From assembly GCA_013416795.1 (NCBI GenBank), contig RQSC01000032.1, forward strand, positions 452,429 to 516,428: a DNA stretch of 64,000 nt. The letters are read 5' to 3'. The stretch comes from Prasinococcaceae sp. CCMP 1430 (taxonomy: Eukaryota; Prasinodermophyta; Palmophyllophyceae; Prasinococcales; Prasinococcaceae). This document shows, in pieces, positions 11,961-22,540 of the stretch (positions are counted from its first letter, which is position 1; the number at the start of each line of letters is the position of its first letter). Position numbers and translations under genes: made by a program. The notes under the pieces are model-generated. The model worked only from the letters and a program-made list of their open reading frames with translations, did no database searches and was not told the DNA's origin.

Positions 11961-12545
11961 GTGCTACCAGCGTCGCGCCGGCCGATGCCCCGCGGCTACT
12001 TCTTGTACGCGATAGGACCTGCCGCTCGCTCGGACCCTCGGTCTCTTGCTTCGCTCGCCCGCTCGGGCGAAAGCCACTCCGACGCGCGCCCGCGACGTCG
12101 GCGGCAAGCGGCGCCGCCCGGGGCGAGCGCCACCCTGGAGGGGGTAGGGGAACGCACCCCCAGGCCCTGATCGATCGCCCTCCCCGCCCCCCGCGGCGCC
12201 GGGCGCCGCGCGGCCCCGGCGCGGAGGGGAGGGGAGCCTCGCGAGCTCGTAGCCGGTTGCGCATCGGAACGGCTCGCAAAGGGAAAACGATGGAGAGAAA
12301 AAAAATGACGCGAACGCAGTTGGGGGCTTCAGCATTTTAAAAGTGTGCATTTTCGAAGGAATTTGGACAAAAAATACCAGACAAAACAAGGGGGGGGGGG
12401 GAAAGGAGCGCCGCGCATCATGGAGGATGGGCGGGGGGAGGGAGGGAGGCGGGGTGCGCGGCGTGCGCGCGCCATTGGCGCGTGCCCGGCCGCCCGCGAG
12501 GATCGACCTCCCCCGAACCCCCACCCCCCAGCCCGCAGCGCCGCG
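11961..12545. other. divergent intergenic region
   Basis: Upstream of both the FkbM gene and the DUF1826 candidate first exon. GC-rich flanks surround a locally AT-richer stretch around 12290-12390 that ends in a run of about 12 G near 12390. No gene seen. Confidence 0.5.
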
Positions 12546-14413
12546 ATGTCCTCCCTCGAGGACGTGGCCGACAGGGCCGAGTGGCCCGAGCCCAACTTCA
12601 ACGATCCCTTCGAGGTCGCAGCGCACTGCGAGGTCCCCGAGGAAGGCGAGTGGGAGTACCACGTCCGCAAGGGCGCCAACGACGGCAAGGGCGACGCGGT
12701 GCGTGGTCGCGGCGGCTCTCCGGCTCCCAGTCTGACCGCATATGTCGATCGCGCGGCCTCATCCCCGCCCCACCACGCCCATCGACGCGACAACCTCGCT
12801 CTCGCCGGCCCGCTCGCCCCCACGCCCGCCAAACCGCGGCAACGCGAAACGCGTCGCAAAATCCGTCAAAATTCGCCCGAGGGAGGGGGGGACGCGCGCG
12901 CGCGCGCGCGCGCGCCAAAAGTTTCTTTCGCGGAAAGCGACGAATTCGGGGCGACGAACCGCTTGCCATCCAAACTTTTCAAACGCGACTCCCGCGATGT
13001 GTATTTCCATTTCATACACACACATATGTGTGCGTTTGGCGTAATGCGGCGAATTTTGTCGGTGCTTTTCCGCGATGTTTTCGCGGACGGGAATTGCGAC
13101 GTTTGGTACCCCGCCGAGCGCCGCGCCGGTGAGCCGCGCCCCTTCAGCGGCCGCCGCGTGCGCGTCCGATTCGTGACCGGCGCCGTACGCGGCGTCGCCC
13201 TGCGCGGCGGTCGCACCGGCCGCGTAGCACGCCTGCAGGGCCTCGCGCTCGAACGCCAAGTGCGTCGCGCGGTGCGCCTCGTACGGCATGCCCGCGGCCG
13301 ACGCGCCGCTCACCGACGCCTCCTGCACGATGCAGCGCAGCGTGTACAGCGCAGCGCAGCGCGCGCGCGGCTGCTCGCCGACAGCGCGCGCGCGCAGGGC
13401 CTCGAAGCTGGCGTCGCGCGCCTGGCGGAGCGCGGGCGCGCACCACGCGAGCTTGAGCGCTGCGCCCGCAGCCGCTGCAAGCATGCGACACGGCGCCGAC
13501 GGCCACGCGTGCGCGCCGCCCGGCCCGCCATCGATCACGAGCGAGAGCAGCTCGCTGAGTAGCGCCGCGCGGTCGGGGTCGGCGAGCGCGCGCCACTCGC
13601 GCAGCAGCGCGTCCTTGAGCGCGGCCGCCGCATGGAAGCACGCCGCCTCAGACGCGGGCGGCGTCGCGCCGTACGCGGTCAGCAGCAGCGCACGGCTGCT
13701 GGCCAGGGGCTGCCGTCGCAGCGCGAGCAGCACCTCCGCTTGCGGTCGTGCCGCTGCAGCCGCTGTCCGCCGCCGCCGCCGCCGCCCGCGAGGTGCTGCG
13801 GGAGCGGCTCGCGCAGGGCGGGCCCAACGCGGTGGGGACCTTCGACACGAGCGCGTGGCTCGAACCTGACGCGCTGGCCGACCGCGTGGGTGCCGTCGAA
13901 GCCCTCGCCAAGCAGCTGCGCATCGACCTCTGGGTGCCGGGCGCGCCGGCTCTTGCCGGGGTGGGCGTGTGCGAAGATGCCGTCGAGCTCGTCGCCAAAC
14001 GCGCCGACGCTCAGTGCAGCAAGCTCGGGTGGAAGGTGACACTCACGCTGGCGCGCGAGGCATCGTGTCCAATGCTTCATCTCGACCGCGTCCGACAGCG
14101 AGCCATTTGCACACTGTTGGGCAACGGAACCGAGTGGCTGACAGACCAGGACAGCCCGAAGGCCGTGGCAACCAAGGCCGCCGATCTCGCTGCAGACTGG
14201 TCGACTTCGAAAAGGCTCAAGGCCGAGCTCGAACGCGGCGAGTGGGCAGCCGCGGCAGAGAGGGAGTGCGTGCTCGTGCGCGGCAGCAAGTGGGGAGAAG
14301 CGACCGAAGCGTACCTACACCGTTCCCCCTTGATTGGCCCCGGGCAGTTCCGGCTCGTACTCAAGGTCGACGAGGTACGGGAGGACGGTCCTGCCCCGTG
14401 GCAGAGCGCGTGA
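12546..14413 (+). CDS. DUF1826 domain protein
   Basis: The 3' exon (13760-14413) encodes a DUF1826 protein: AFDTSAW-like start, then CPMLHLDRVRQRAICTLLGN followed by GTEWL, which is the family's His-Asp...Gly-Thr-Glu-Trp core. It has no ATG in frame, so an upstream exon is needed. The best candidate is 12546-12698 (51 codons, start MSSLEDVADRAEWPEP), ending at GCG|GTGCGT in phase 0; acceptor CTGCAG at 13757-13759 is also phase 0, giving 269 residues. The 1061-base intron is long for this window and contains an exportin-like frame on the other strand. DUF1826 has no assigned reaction. The domain is fairly sure, exon 1 is tentative. TGTAA at 14537-14541 is a possible poly(A) signal. Confidence 0.6.
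13130..13745 (-). pseudogene. exportin-4-like N-terminal fragment
   Basis: About 200 residues on the minus strand resemble the first HEAT repeats of exportin-4 or related importin-beta proteins: EVLLALRRQPLASSRALLL, then CFHAAAALKDALLREWRAL, AALLSELLSLVID and, further on, MPYEAHRATHLAFERE. The resemblance begins abruptly at the DUF1826 acceptor and ends near 13130, after which the frame runs into (GC)n and non-coding-like sequence. Full exportins exceed 1000 residues, so this is a fragment, or one or two exons of a gene I cannot follow. It lies antisense inside the probable intron of the DUF1826 gene. Family call is from pattern only. Confidence 0.45.
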
Positions 14414-14722
14414 GGAACAGAGTGCCCCCGCCTGCCCCCGCAGCCGTGAGAGGTGCCGAATGCGGTGCCTGCGCGCTGCCCTCAATATGCGAGAGGTTCA
14501 GCGGCTGCCAACCGCTGCGGCGCGCAAAGTACGAATTGTAAACTATTATTTGTAGCCCGGACTGTCGGCCTGCGCGCACGCGCACTCGCACTCGGTGCGG
14601 GATGCAGCGCGGGGGCTCTCGCGCCACGCCCTGTGCGCATGAGACGCTCACCAAGGTGAGGCCGTGGTCGCGCTGCTTGATTGATACAGAAACCATTACA
14701 CATGCGTCCATTGCGAGCGCGC
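14414..14722. other. convergent 3' region with poly(A) signals
   Basis: Between the DUF1826 stop and the giant 1 stop. TGTAA at 14537-14541 reads on the plus strand and TGTAA at 14700-14696 on the minus strand, the latter 23 bases after the giant 1 stop. No gene seen. Confidence 0.5.
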
Positions 14723-17700
14723 CTACGCGGAGATGTGGGCAACGGGGTCGCCGTCCCTGTTGCGAAGCGGGTATGGGAGAGAGACTTTGACCCTGTCCAT
14801 GTCTGCTCCCCTCGCCGGCCTTCGTCGTCTCGCATCCATGACCGCCCGATCGTGCAGCGCCTTCTCGGTGGCCCGCTCCCTCTCGAGGACGGACCGCTCG
14901 TTCTTGAGGATGGCCCGCTCCTCTTCGGCAACGGCCCGCGCTTTCTCAGCGACGGACCGCTCGTTCTCAGCGACGGCCCGCTCGTTCGCGGCGACGGCCC
15001 GCTCGTTCTCGGCGATGGACCGCTCGTTCTCGGCGGCGGCCCGCTCCTTCTCGGCGGTGGCCCACTCCTTCTCGGTGGCCCGCTCCTTTTCGGCGACGGC
15101 CTGCTCCTTCTCAGCGAGGGCCTGCTCCTTCTCGGCGGCGGCCCGCTCCTTCTCGGCGGCGGCCCGCTCCTTCTTGGCGGCGGCCCGCTCCTTCTTGGCG
15201 GCCTGCTTCTTAATTATCTTCTCGGCGGCGCGCACAGCCTCGCTCTCGCGCACGGCATTGTTAGCACGCGCGCGTTCATGTTGCAGCTCGGCCTTCAGCT
15301 CATTGAGAAGCTCGTTTTCGTTGTACTCAGCCCACGAGCGCGCGGCCTCCAGCTCTGCCCTAAGCTCCGGCACGAGGTGGCTTTCGTCGCGGGCACGCTG
15401 GGCCTCCAGCTCGGCCCTCAGTTGCTCCACCACGTGGTCTTGGCTTTTGGCCGCGTTGCGCTGGCGCTCGGCTTCCAGCTCAGCCTCCAATGCCTGCAAG
15501 TCATTCTGGAGTTCCTTGACGGTGTCCATGTCCTGCTCGTGGACTTTCCTCGCATTGAGCTCACGCGCCTTAGCCTTGCGTTCGGCCGAGCGCGCCAACG
15601 CCAGAAGCGAATGCAGCGACTGGTCCACGTCCTCGCGCTCCTCATCTGAGGAGTAGGAATCGGAATGAACCTTGTCAGCCAGTGCCGTAGCAGCCGCTAG
15701 CTTCGCCTTGAGCTCGCGGTTGGCGTCAGACGCGCGCGCCCCCATCCGCACAAGCTTCTCCTGCGTCTGCCGAGCCAATTCCTGGCTCCTCTCGGCCTCC
15801 TTCTGTGCCTCGACGACCTGCTCAAAGAGCATGCGCATGCCCTCGCGCGTGCCATCAGACTCGGCGGAAAGATCGCCTCGCCTCGCCTCGGGCTCGTCGT
15901 TCGTGTCGGCCGCGCGTGCGCCTGCCCGCGACAGCCTCGCCTTCATCTCCTCGGCAAGCCTCTGGCTTCGCGCACGCTCAGCCTGCGCCCGCGCCGCCTC
16001 AGCAGCACGCGCGCGCATCGAGTTGCGCGCAGACTCGAGCTCGGAAGTCAACATCGTCTTCGCCTTGTCGGCGTCAGCGCGGATCGCGTCGCCGCGCTCT
16101 TTTGCCTGAGCGAGCTTCGTCGAGAGATCGTGGTTTGCCTCAGCCGAACGGAACGCCACGCGCGCGAGCCTCAGCTGCATCTCCTCGGCGATCTCTGCGT
16201 TGGTCTCGGCTTCAGCCTCCGCCTCCTTCGCCTGTACCGTCCACGCGTGCGCGTCGACTCGACAGGACTCGAGCTCGCTGGCCAGCTGCTGTTTCACCTC
16301 CTTTGCCTCGGCGAGGATCTGTGCCTTCTGCTCTTGAGCCTCTCTCAGCTTCTCCCTGAGGACACCGTTGTCGTCGGCCGCACGCGCGCCAACCCGGGAG
16401 AGTCTCGACTGCATCGTCTCAGCCAGGTTCTGGCAACTCTCGACGTCAGCCTGCGCCTGGACCACCTGCCCCGTAAGCTTGCTCATGCCCTGGCGAGCAG
16501 ACGCAAGCTCAGCTGCCATCCTTGACTGGGTGTGAGATGCCTGAGCGCGGGTGATCTCATGCTGCTCCCTTTCCTCGGCAAGCTTTGACGTCAGCTCTCG
16601 GTTGGACTCGGCCGCGCGCGCCGAGACGCTCGCGAGCCGAGATTTCATCTCCTCAGCCAGCCTCGTCGCGGCTTCCGCCTCGGCCTGCGCCTGCGCCGCC
16701 TCCGCCGTGCGCGTGCGCGCTTCATTGCGAGCGGCCTCGAGCTCCGCAGTCACGCTCGATTGGGCCTCCACGGCGTGCGCGAGGTCCGCGTGACCGCGCT
16801 CCCTGGCAGTCTCGAGCTGCGACGTCAGCTGGCGGCTGGACTCGGCCGCACGCCCCGACACGCGCGAAAGGCGAGACTTCATCTCCTCGGCCAGCCCCTT
16901 GGCGGCCTCGGCCTCGGCCTGGGCCTGCGTCGCCTGCGCCGTGCGCATGCGGACTTCGTTGCGCGCGGCCTCCAGCTCGGCGGCCATGCTCGACTTGGCC
17001 TCCGCGGCGTGCGTGAGGTCAACGTTGCCGCGCTCCCTGGCCGTCGCGAGCTCCGACGCGAGCTGGCGGTTGGACTCGGCCACGTGCAAGAGCCGCGACT
17101 TCCACTCCTCGGCCAGCTTCGTCGCGGCCTCCGCCTCCGCCTGCGCCTGCGCCGCCTCCGCCGTGCGCGCGCGCACGTCGTCGCGAGCGGCCTCGAGCTC
17201 CGCGGCCATGCTCGACTGGGCCTCGACGGCATTTGTGAGGTCCACGTGGCCGTTCTCCCTGGCCGTCGCGAGCTGCGATGTCAGCTGGCGGTTGGACTCG
17301 GCCGCGCGCGCCGACACGCGCGAAAGCCGGGACTTCATCTCCTCGGCCAGCTGCGTCGCCGCCGCCGCCTCGGCCTGCGCCTGCGCCGCCTCCGCCGTGC
17401 GCGTGCGCACGTCGTTGCGAGCGGCCTCGAGCTCCGCAGCCATGCTCGACTTGGCCTCCTCGGCCTCCGCACGCGCCTGTGCGCCCTCCTCCCTGGCTGT
17501 CGCCAGCTGCGAAGTCAGCTCTCGGTTGGACTCGGCCGCGCGCGCCGAGACGCTCGCGAGCCGAGATTTCATCTCCTCAGCCAGCCTCGTCGCGGCTTCC
17601 GCCTCGGCCTGCGCCTGCGCCGCCTCCGCCGTGCGCGTGCGCGCTTCATTGCGAGCGGCCTCGAGCTCCGCAGTCACGCTCGATTGGGCCTCCACGGCGT

Positions 17701-20700
17701 GCGCGAGGTCCGCGTGACCGCGCTCCCTGGCAGTCTCGAGCTGCGACGTCAGCTGGCGGCTGGACTCGGCCGCACGCCCCGACACGCGCGAAAGGCGAGA
17801 CTTCATCTCCTCGGCCAGCCCCTTGGCGGCCTCGGCCTCGGCCTGGGCCTGCGTCGCCTGCGCCGTGCGCATGCGGACTTCGTTGCGCGCGGCCTCCAGC
17901 TCGGCGGCCATGCTCGACTTGGCCTCCGCGGCGTGCGTGAGGTCAACGTTGCCGCGCTCCCTGGCCGTCGCGAGCTCCGACGCGAGCTGGCGGTTGGACT
18001 CGGCCACGTGCAAGAGCCGCGACTTCCACTCCTCGGCCAGCTTCGTCGCGGCCTCCGCCTCCGCCTGCGCCTGCGCCGCCTCCGCCGTGCGCGCGCGCAC
18101 GTCGTCGCGAGCGGCCTCGAGCTCCGCGGCCATGCTCGACTGGGCCTCGACGGCATTTGTGAGGTCCACGTGGCCGTTCTCCCTGGCCGTCGCGAGCTGC
18201 GATGTCAGCTGGCGGTTGGACTCGGCCGCGCGCGCCGACACGCGCGAAAGCCGGGACTTCATCTCCTCGGCCAGCTGCGTCGCCGCCGCCGCCTCGGCCT
18301 GCGCCTGCGCCGCCTCCGCCGTGCGCGTGCGCACGTCGTTGCGAGCGGCCTCGAGCTCCGCAGCCATGCTCGACTTGGCCTCCTCGGCCTCCGCACGCGC
18401 CTGTGCGCCCTGCTCCTGCGCCTCCGCCAGCTTCTGCGAAAAGTCGTGGCTCGCAGCCGCCGCGCGTTCCGCCACGCGCGTCAGCCTCGTCCGCATCTCG
18501 TCGGCGCGCTCCGCGTTCGATTCGGCTTCCGCCTGCGCCTGTGCCGCCTGCGCCGTGCGCGTGCGCACGTCGTTGCGAGCGGATTCAAGCTCGGCAGCCA
18601 TGCTCGACTTGGCCTCCTCGGCCTCGGCACGAGCCTGCTCGCCGCGCTCCTTGGCCGTCGCCAGCTGCGACGTGAGCTGGCGGTTGGACTCGGCCGCGCG
18701 CGCCGACACGCGCGCGAGTCTGGCCTTCATCTCATCAGCAAGCCGCGTGGCGTCCTCCGCCTCGGCCTGCGCCTTGGCTGCTTGCGCCGTGCGCGTGTGG
18801 ACTTCGTTGCGTGCGGCCTCGAGCTCGGCAGCCATGCTCGACTTGGCTGCTTCGGCGTGGGCGAGGTCCGTGTGGCCGTGCTCCCTGGCCGTGGCGAGCT
18901 GCGACGTGAGCTGGCGGTTTGATTCGGCAGCGCGAGCCGACACGCGCGCGAGTCTGGCCTTCATCTCATCGGCAAGCTTTGTGGCAGTCTCTGCCTCGGC
19001 CTGCGCCTGCACCGCCTGTGCCGTGCGCGTGCGCACATCGTTGCGGGCGGCCTCGAGCTCCGCAGCCATGCTCGACTGGACCTCCTCAGCGTGCGCAAGA
19101 TCCATGTCGCCGTGTTCCCTCGCCATCGCAAGCTGTGACGTGAGCTGGCGGTTCGATTCCGCCGCACGTGCCGACACGCGCAGGAGCCGAGATTTCATCT
19201 CATCGGCAAGCTTTGTGGCTGCCTCCGCCTCTGCCTGCGCGTGCACGGCCTGGGCCGTGCGCGTGCGAACGTCGTTGCGAGCGGATTCAAGCTCGGCAGC
19301 CATGCTCGACTTCGCCTCCACGGCCTTCGCGAGGTCCGTCACTGGCGCGAGGGACCGTCAGAGCTCGACGCTGCAGTCGACCGCCGACCTGAGCGCCGCA
19401 CGCCCCGACACGCGCGAAAGGCGAGACTTCATCTCCTCGGCCAGCCCCTTGGCGGCCTCGGCCTCGGCCTGGGCCTGCGTCGCCTGCGCCGTGCGCATGC
19501 GGACTTCGTTGCGCGCGGCCTCCAGCTCGGCGGCCATGCTCGACTTGGCCTCCGCGGCGTGCGTGAGGTCAACGTTGCCGCGCTCCCTGGCCGTCGCGAG
19601 CTCCGACGCGAGCTGGCGGTTGGACTCGGCCACGTGCAAGAGCCGCGACTTCCACTCCTCGGCCAGCTTCGTCGCGGCCTCCGCCTCCGCCTGCGCCTGC
19701 GCCGCCTCCGCCGTGCGCGCGCGCACGTCGTCGCGAGCGGCCTCGAGCTCCGCGGCCATGCTCGACTGGGCCTCGACGGCATTTGTGAGGTCCACGTGGC
19801 CGTTCTCCCTGGCCGTCGCGAGCTGCGATGTCAGCTGGCGGTTGGACTCGGCCGCGCGCGCCGACACGCGCGAAAGCCGGGACTTCATCTCCTCGGCCAG
19901 CTGCGTCGCCGCCGCCGCCTCGGCCTGCGCCTGCGCCGCCTCCGCCGTGCGCGTGCGCAGCAGCAACGCTCGCCGGAGCTCGAGGCGTCGGTACGAGCTG
20001 AACCGGAGGAGCCGCTCCGCACGCGCCTGTGCGCCCTCCTCCCTGGCTGTCGCCAGCTGCGAAGTCAGCTCTCGGTTGGACTCGGCCGCGCGCGCCGAGA
20101 CGCTCGCGAGCCGAGATTTCATCTCCTCAGCCAGCCTCGTCGCGGCTTCCGCCTCCGCCTCGGCCTGCGCCTGCGCCGCCTCCGCCGTGCGCGTGCGCAC
20201 GTCGTTGCGAGCGGCCTCGAGCTCCGCAGCCATGCTCGACTTGGCCTCCTCGGCACTTGTGAGGACCCTGTCGCCGTTCTCCCTGGCCGTCGCGAGCTGC
20301 GACGTCAGCTGGCGGTTGGACTCGGCCGCGCGCGCCGATACGCGCGCGAGCCGCGATTTCATGTCAGCAGCAAGCTCGGCGTTGCCGGCAGCCTCGGCCT
20401 GTGCCTGGACCGCCTGTGCCGTGCGCGAGCGCAAGTCGTTGCGCACGGACTCGAGCTCGGCAGCCATGCTCGACTGTGCCTCCTCGGCCTCAGTGCGCAT
20501 CTTTTCGCGCTCCTCCGTCGCTGCAGCAAGCTTCGATGTGAGGTTGCGGCTTGTCTCTGCCGCCCGCGCTGACACCCGCGTGAGCCTCGCCTTCATCTCC
20601 TCAGCCAGCGCCGCGTTGCTAGTCGCCTCGGCTTGCGCCTGCACCGCGAGCGACGAGTGCAAGCGCGCGTCGTTGCGCGCAGACTCGAGCTCGGCGCTCA

Positions 20701-22540
20701 TTCTCAGCTTCGACTCCTCCGCTTCCACGCGAATTCTGTCGCCCTCTGCCTTGGCCTCGGCGAGCTTCGACTCGAGGTTGCGACTCGTCTCGCTCGCTTG
20801 CGCCGCCACGCGCGTGAGCCTCGATTGCATCTCGTCCACAACCTGCTGGCTGTATTCGGCCTGCGCTTGCGCCTTCACAACCTCGCCCGAGAGCCGTTCC
20901 ATGCCTTGGCGCGCAGACTCGAGTTCGGCGGCCATGGCCGTCGAGCCGTGAGCAAGCCGGTCGCCGTGCGCACTTGCCTCCGCCAGCTCCGACTTGAGAC
21001 CGCTGATGTTGGTGCGAGCTTCTTCCGCGACCGTGCCCATGCGCGCCTCTGCCTGCTCGAGCCTCGCCCGCAAGTCGTCTGCGACTCTCTGGCTGTTGGA
21101 GGCCTCGTGCTGTGCCTGGGCCGCTTGCCCCGTGAGTTCGTGCATGGCCTGGCGCGCAGACTCGAGCTCGGCGGCCAGCCTCGCCTGTGCCTCTTCCGCC
21201 TCGGCACGGATCTCGTCGCCGCGCTCCCTCGCCTGCGCCAGCTGCGACGTGAGGTCGCCGCGCGCCTCGACCGCGCGCGCTCCCTCCTGCTCGAGTCGGT
21301 GCTCGAGCTGCTCAATGCGTCGCAGGCCGTGGTCGACCTCGGCCTGCGCCCGGGCAGCCTGATCCGTGAGCGTGCGCATGCTCTGGCGCGCAGACTCGCC
21401 CTCGCGGCGCGCCGCATCAAGATCGGTGGCCATCCTCGACTGCGCCTGCTCGGCGTCGGCGCGAATCTCGTCAAGCTCCCGCCGCACGCGGTCCCGCTCC
21501 GACTCCGCCGCCGCCGCTCGCCCCTCGGCCTGAGCGAGCGCGTCCTGCACGGCGTCGCGCTCGCGCTCCGCTGCGGCCGCTCGCTCTTTGGCGTGAGCCA
21601 GCGCATCCTGCACGACGTCGCGCTCGCGCTCCGTCGCCGCCGCTTGCCGCTCAGCCGCGGCGAGCGAGGCCTGCACTGAGTCCCGCTCGCCTTCCATCGC
21701 CGCCGCGTGCCGCTCAGCCTCCGCGAGCGATGCCTGCAGGCCGCCCACCGTCTCCTGGAGTTCTCGCCGCTCGACCTCCGCGCGCTGCAGGCGCGCCTGC
21801 TCCCCCTCGAGCTCGGCCTGCAAGGCGCCGTTTCGGAGGGCCTCGCGTTCGCTGACTTCGGTCGCACGTGCCCCTGCCTCCTCGAGCCTCGACCGCAGCT
21901 CCTCGACGACCTTGCGGCTGTTGTCAGCATCGGTCTGCGCCTTGAGAGCCTGCGCGTGCGCGGCGCTCGCCTCGGCCGCCCGCGCGCTCGCGTGCTCGAG
22001 CCTGATCTGCAGCTCCTGGACCACCCTCTGGCTGTTCTCCGCCTCCGCCTCCGCCTGCGTCGCCTTCGCCTGGAGCTTCGTCAAGTCGTTGCGCACAGCC
22101 GCACCCTCGCTGCGCGCGGCGCTCAGCTTGTCGGCCATCCTCGAGTTCGCGTCGCGAGTCTCGTAGAGCTCGCGCTGGATCTTGGAGAACGTCAACACGC
22201 TCAGGTTCGTCCACACCATGTTCACCCAGTAGCGAAACGCTCTCTTTCGGGTGGCGTCGAACCTGGACGCGAAGGGGTACATCACGAGCATCAGCGCGAA
22301 CAGCGGCGCGGACATCAAGAGCGTCCACACGTAGAAACAGATGCCGCGCCACAAGTTCACCATCCTGTCCCACGCCGCGCGGACTCCGGCGAACGGCCCG
22401 TCGCCTTGGTCCGTCGCCCCCGCGCGTTCGCCCCGCGGCTCGCCCGCAGCCGCCGGCGCCTCCTCCGTCACCGGCGGCACCTCGTACGGCGCCTGCCGCT
22501 CCTCGTCCGCCGTCCGCCTCGCCTCTCTCATGACCTCCAT
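14723..22540 (-). CDS. giant coiled-coil repeat protein 1 with LPAAT-like membrane anchor
   Basis: One frame of 2606 codons from ATG 22540 to TAG 14723, broken by a single in-frame TGA at 19360-19358 that lies inside the anomalous 55-base block at 19340. The N-terminus (coding ~22400-22140) carries NLWRGICFYVWTLLMSAPLF, ALMLVMYPFASRFDATRKRAF and WTNLSVLTFSKI: the hydrophobic segment that precedes the catalytic domain in plastid 1-acylglycerol-3-phosphate acyltransferases. The catalytic NHX4D domain is absent. Next come ~200 residues of heptads, then about 25 repeats of 78 residues (consensus around SSMAAELEAARNDVRTRTA...AEEMKSRLSRVSARAAESNR), then a 7-residue-period tail (KERAAAE type, coding ~15210-14850). 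No motor or enzymatic motif is seen. Likely a membrane-anchored filament or tether; function unknown. Upstream sequence up to the N gap stays open, so a targeting peptide before Met 22540 is possible. TGTAA follows the stop by 23 bases. Confidence 0.75.
14850..15210 (-). repeat. short-period coding repeat (7-residue KERAAAE type)
   Basis: A 21-base unit repeats about 15 times and encodes variants of EKERAAA and ENERAVA near the C-terminus of giant 1. The register fits a charged single helix or coiled coil. Confidence 0.75.
16589..18414 (-). repeat. tandem 924-base duplication inside giant 1
   Basis: 16589-17490 recurs at 17513-18414 with no difference that I can find; the offset of 924 bases equals 308 codons, four 78-residue repeats less a 4-residue deletion (LLHVAESNRQ form). 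Identity also at silent positions points to recent duplication, gene conversion or an assembly error. A partial third copy lies at 19395-20150, offset 2550 from the first. Confidence 0.85.
19340..19394. other. 55-base block that is the plain complement of the expected repeat (block A)
   Basis: Base for base, 55 of 55 positions are the complement, in the same direction, of 16790-16844 (equally 17714-17768). The bases right after it rejoin the repeat without shift. The block introduces TGA at 19360-19358 on the coding strand and splits the giant 1 frame. A real inversion would give the reverse complement, so this looks like a processing artefact. Confidence 0.9.
19960..20014. other. 55-base block that is the plain complement of the expected repeat (block B)
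   Basis: All 55 positions are the same-direction complement of 17410-17464. The reading frame stays open but encodes aberrant residues (RLLRFSSYRRLELRRALLL) where EEAKSSMAAELEAARNDV is expected. Blocks A and B are the first and last 55 bases of a 675-base copy of 16790-17464. Confidence 0.9.

Noticed and set aside
12759-13130. Extension of the exportin-like frame toward 12759
   Set aside because: Composition changes to (GC)n-derived Arg-Ala runs and no exportin features remain.
16760-18922. 720-codon plus-strand frame over giant 1
   Set aside because: It is the antisense shadow of the 78-residue repeat; composition follows the coding strand and no start or family match exists.
19340-20014. 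Natural inversion or transposon as the cause of the odd blocks
   Set aside because: The blocks are same-direction complements, with no target-site duplication or inverted repeats, so a biological rearrangement does not explain them.
17823-20951. 1042-codon plus-strand frame
   Set aside because: Antisense shadow of the same repeats, kept open by GC-rich codons.
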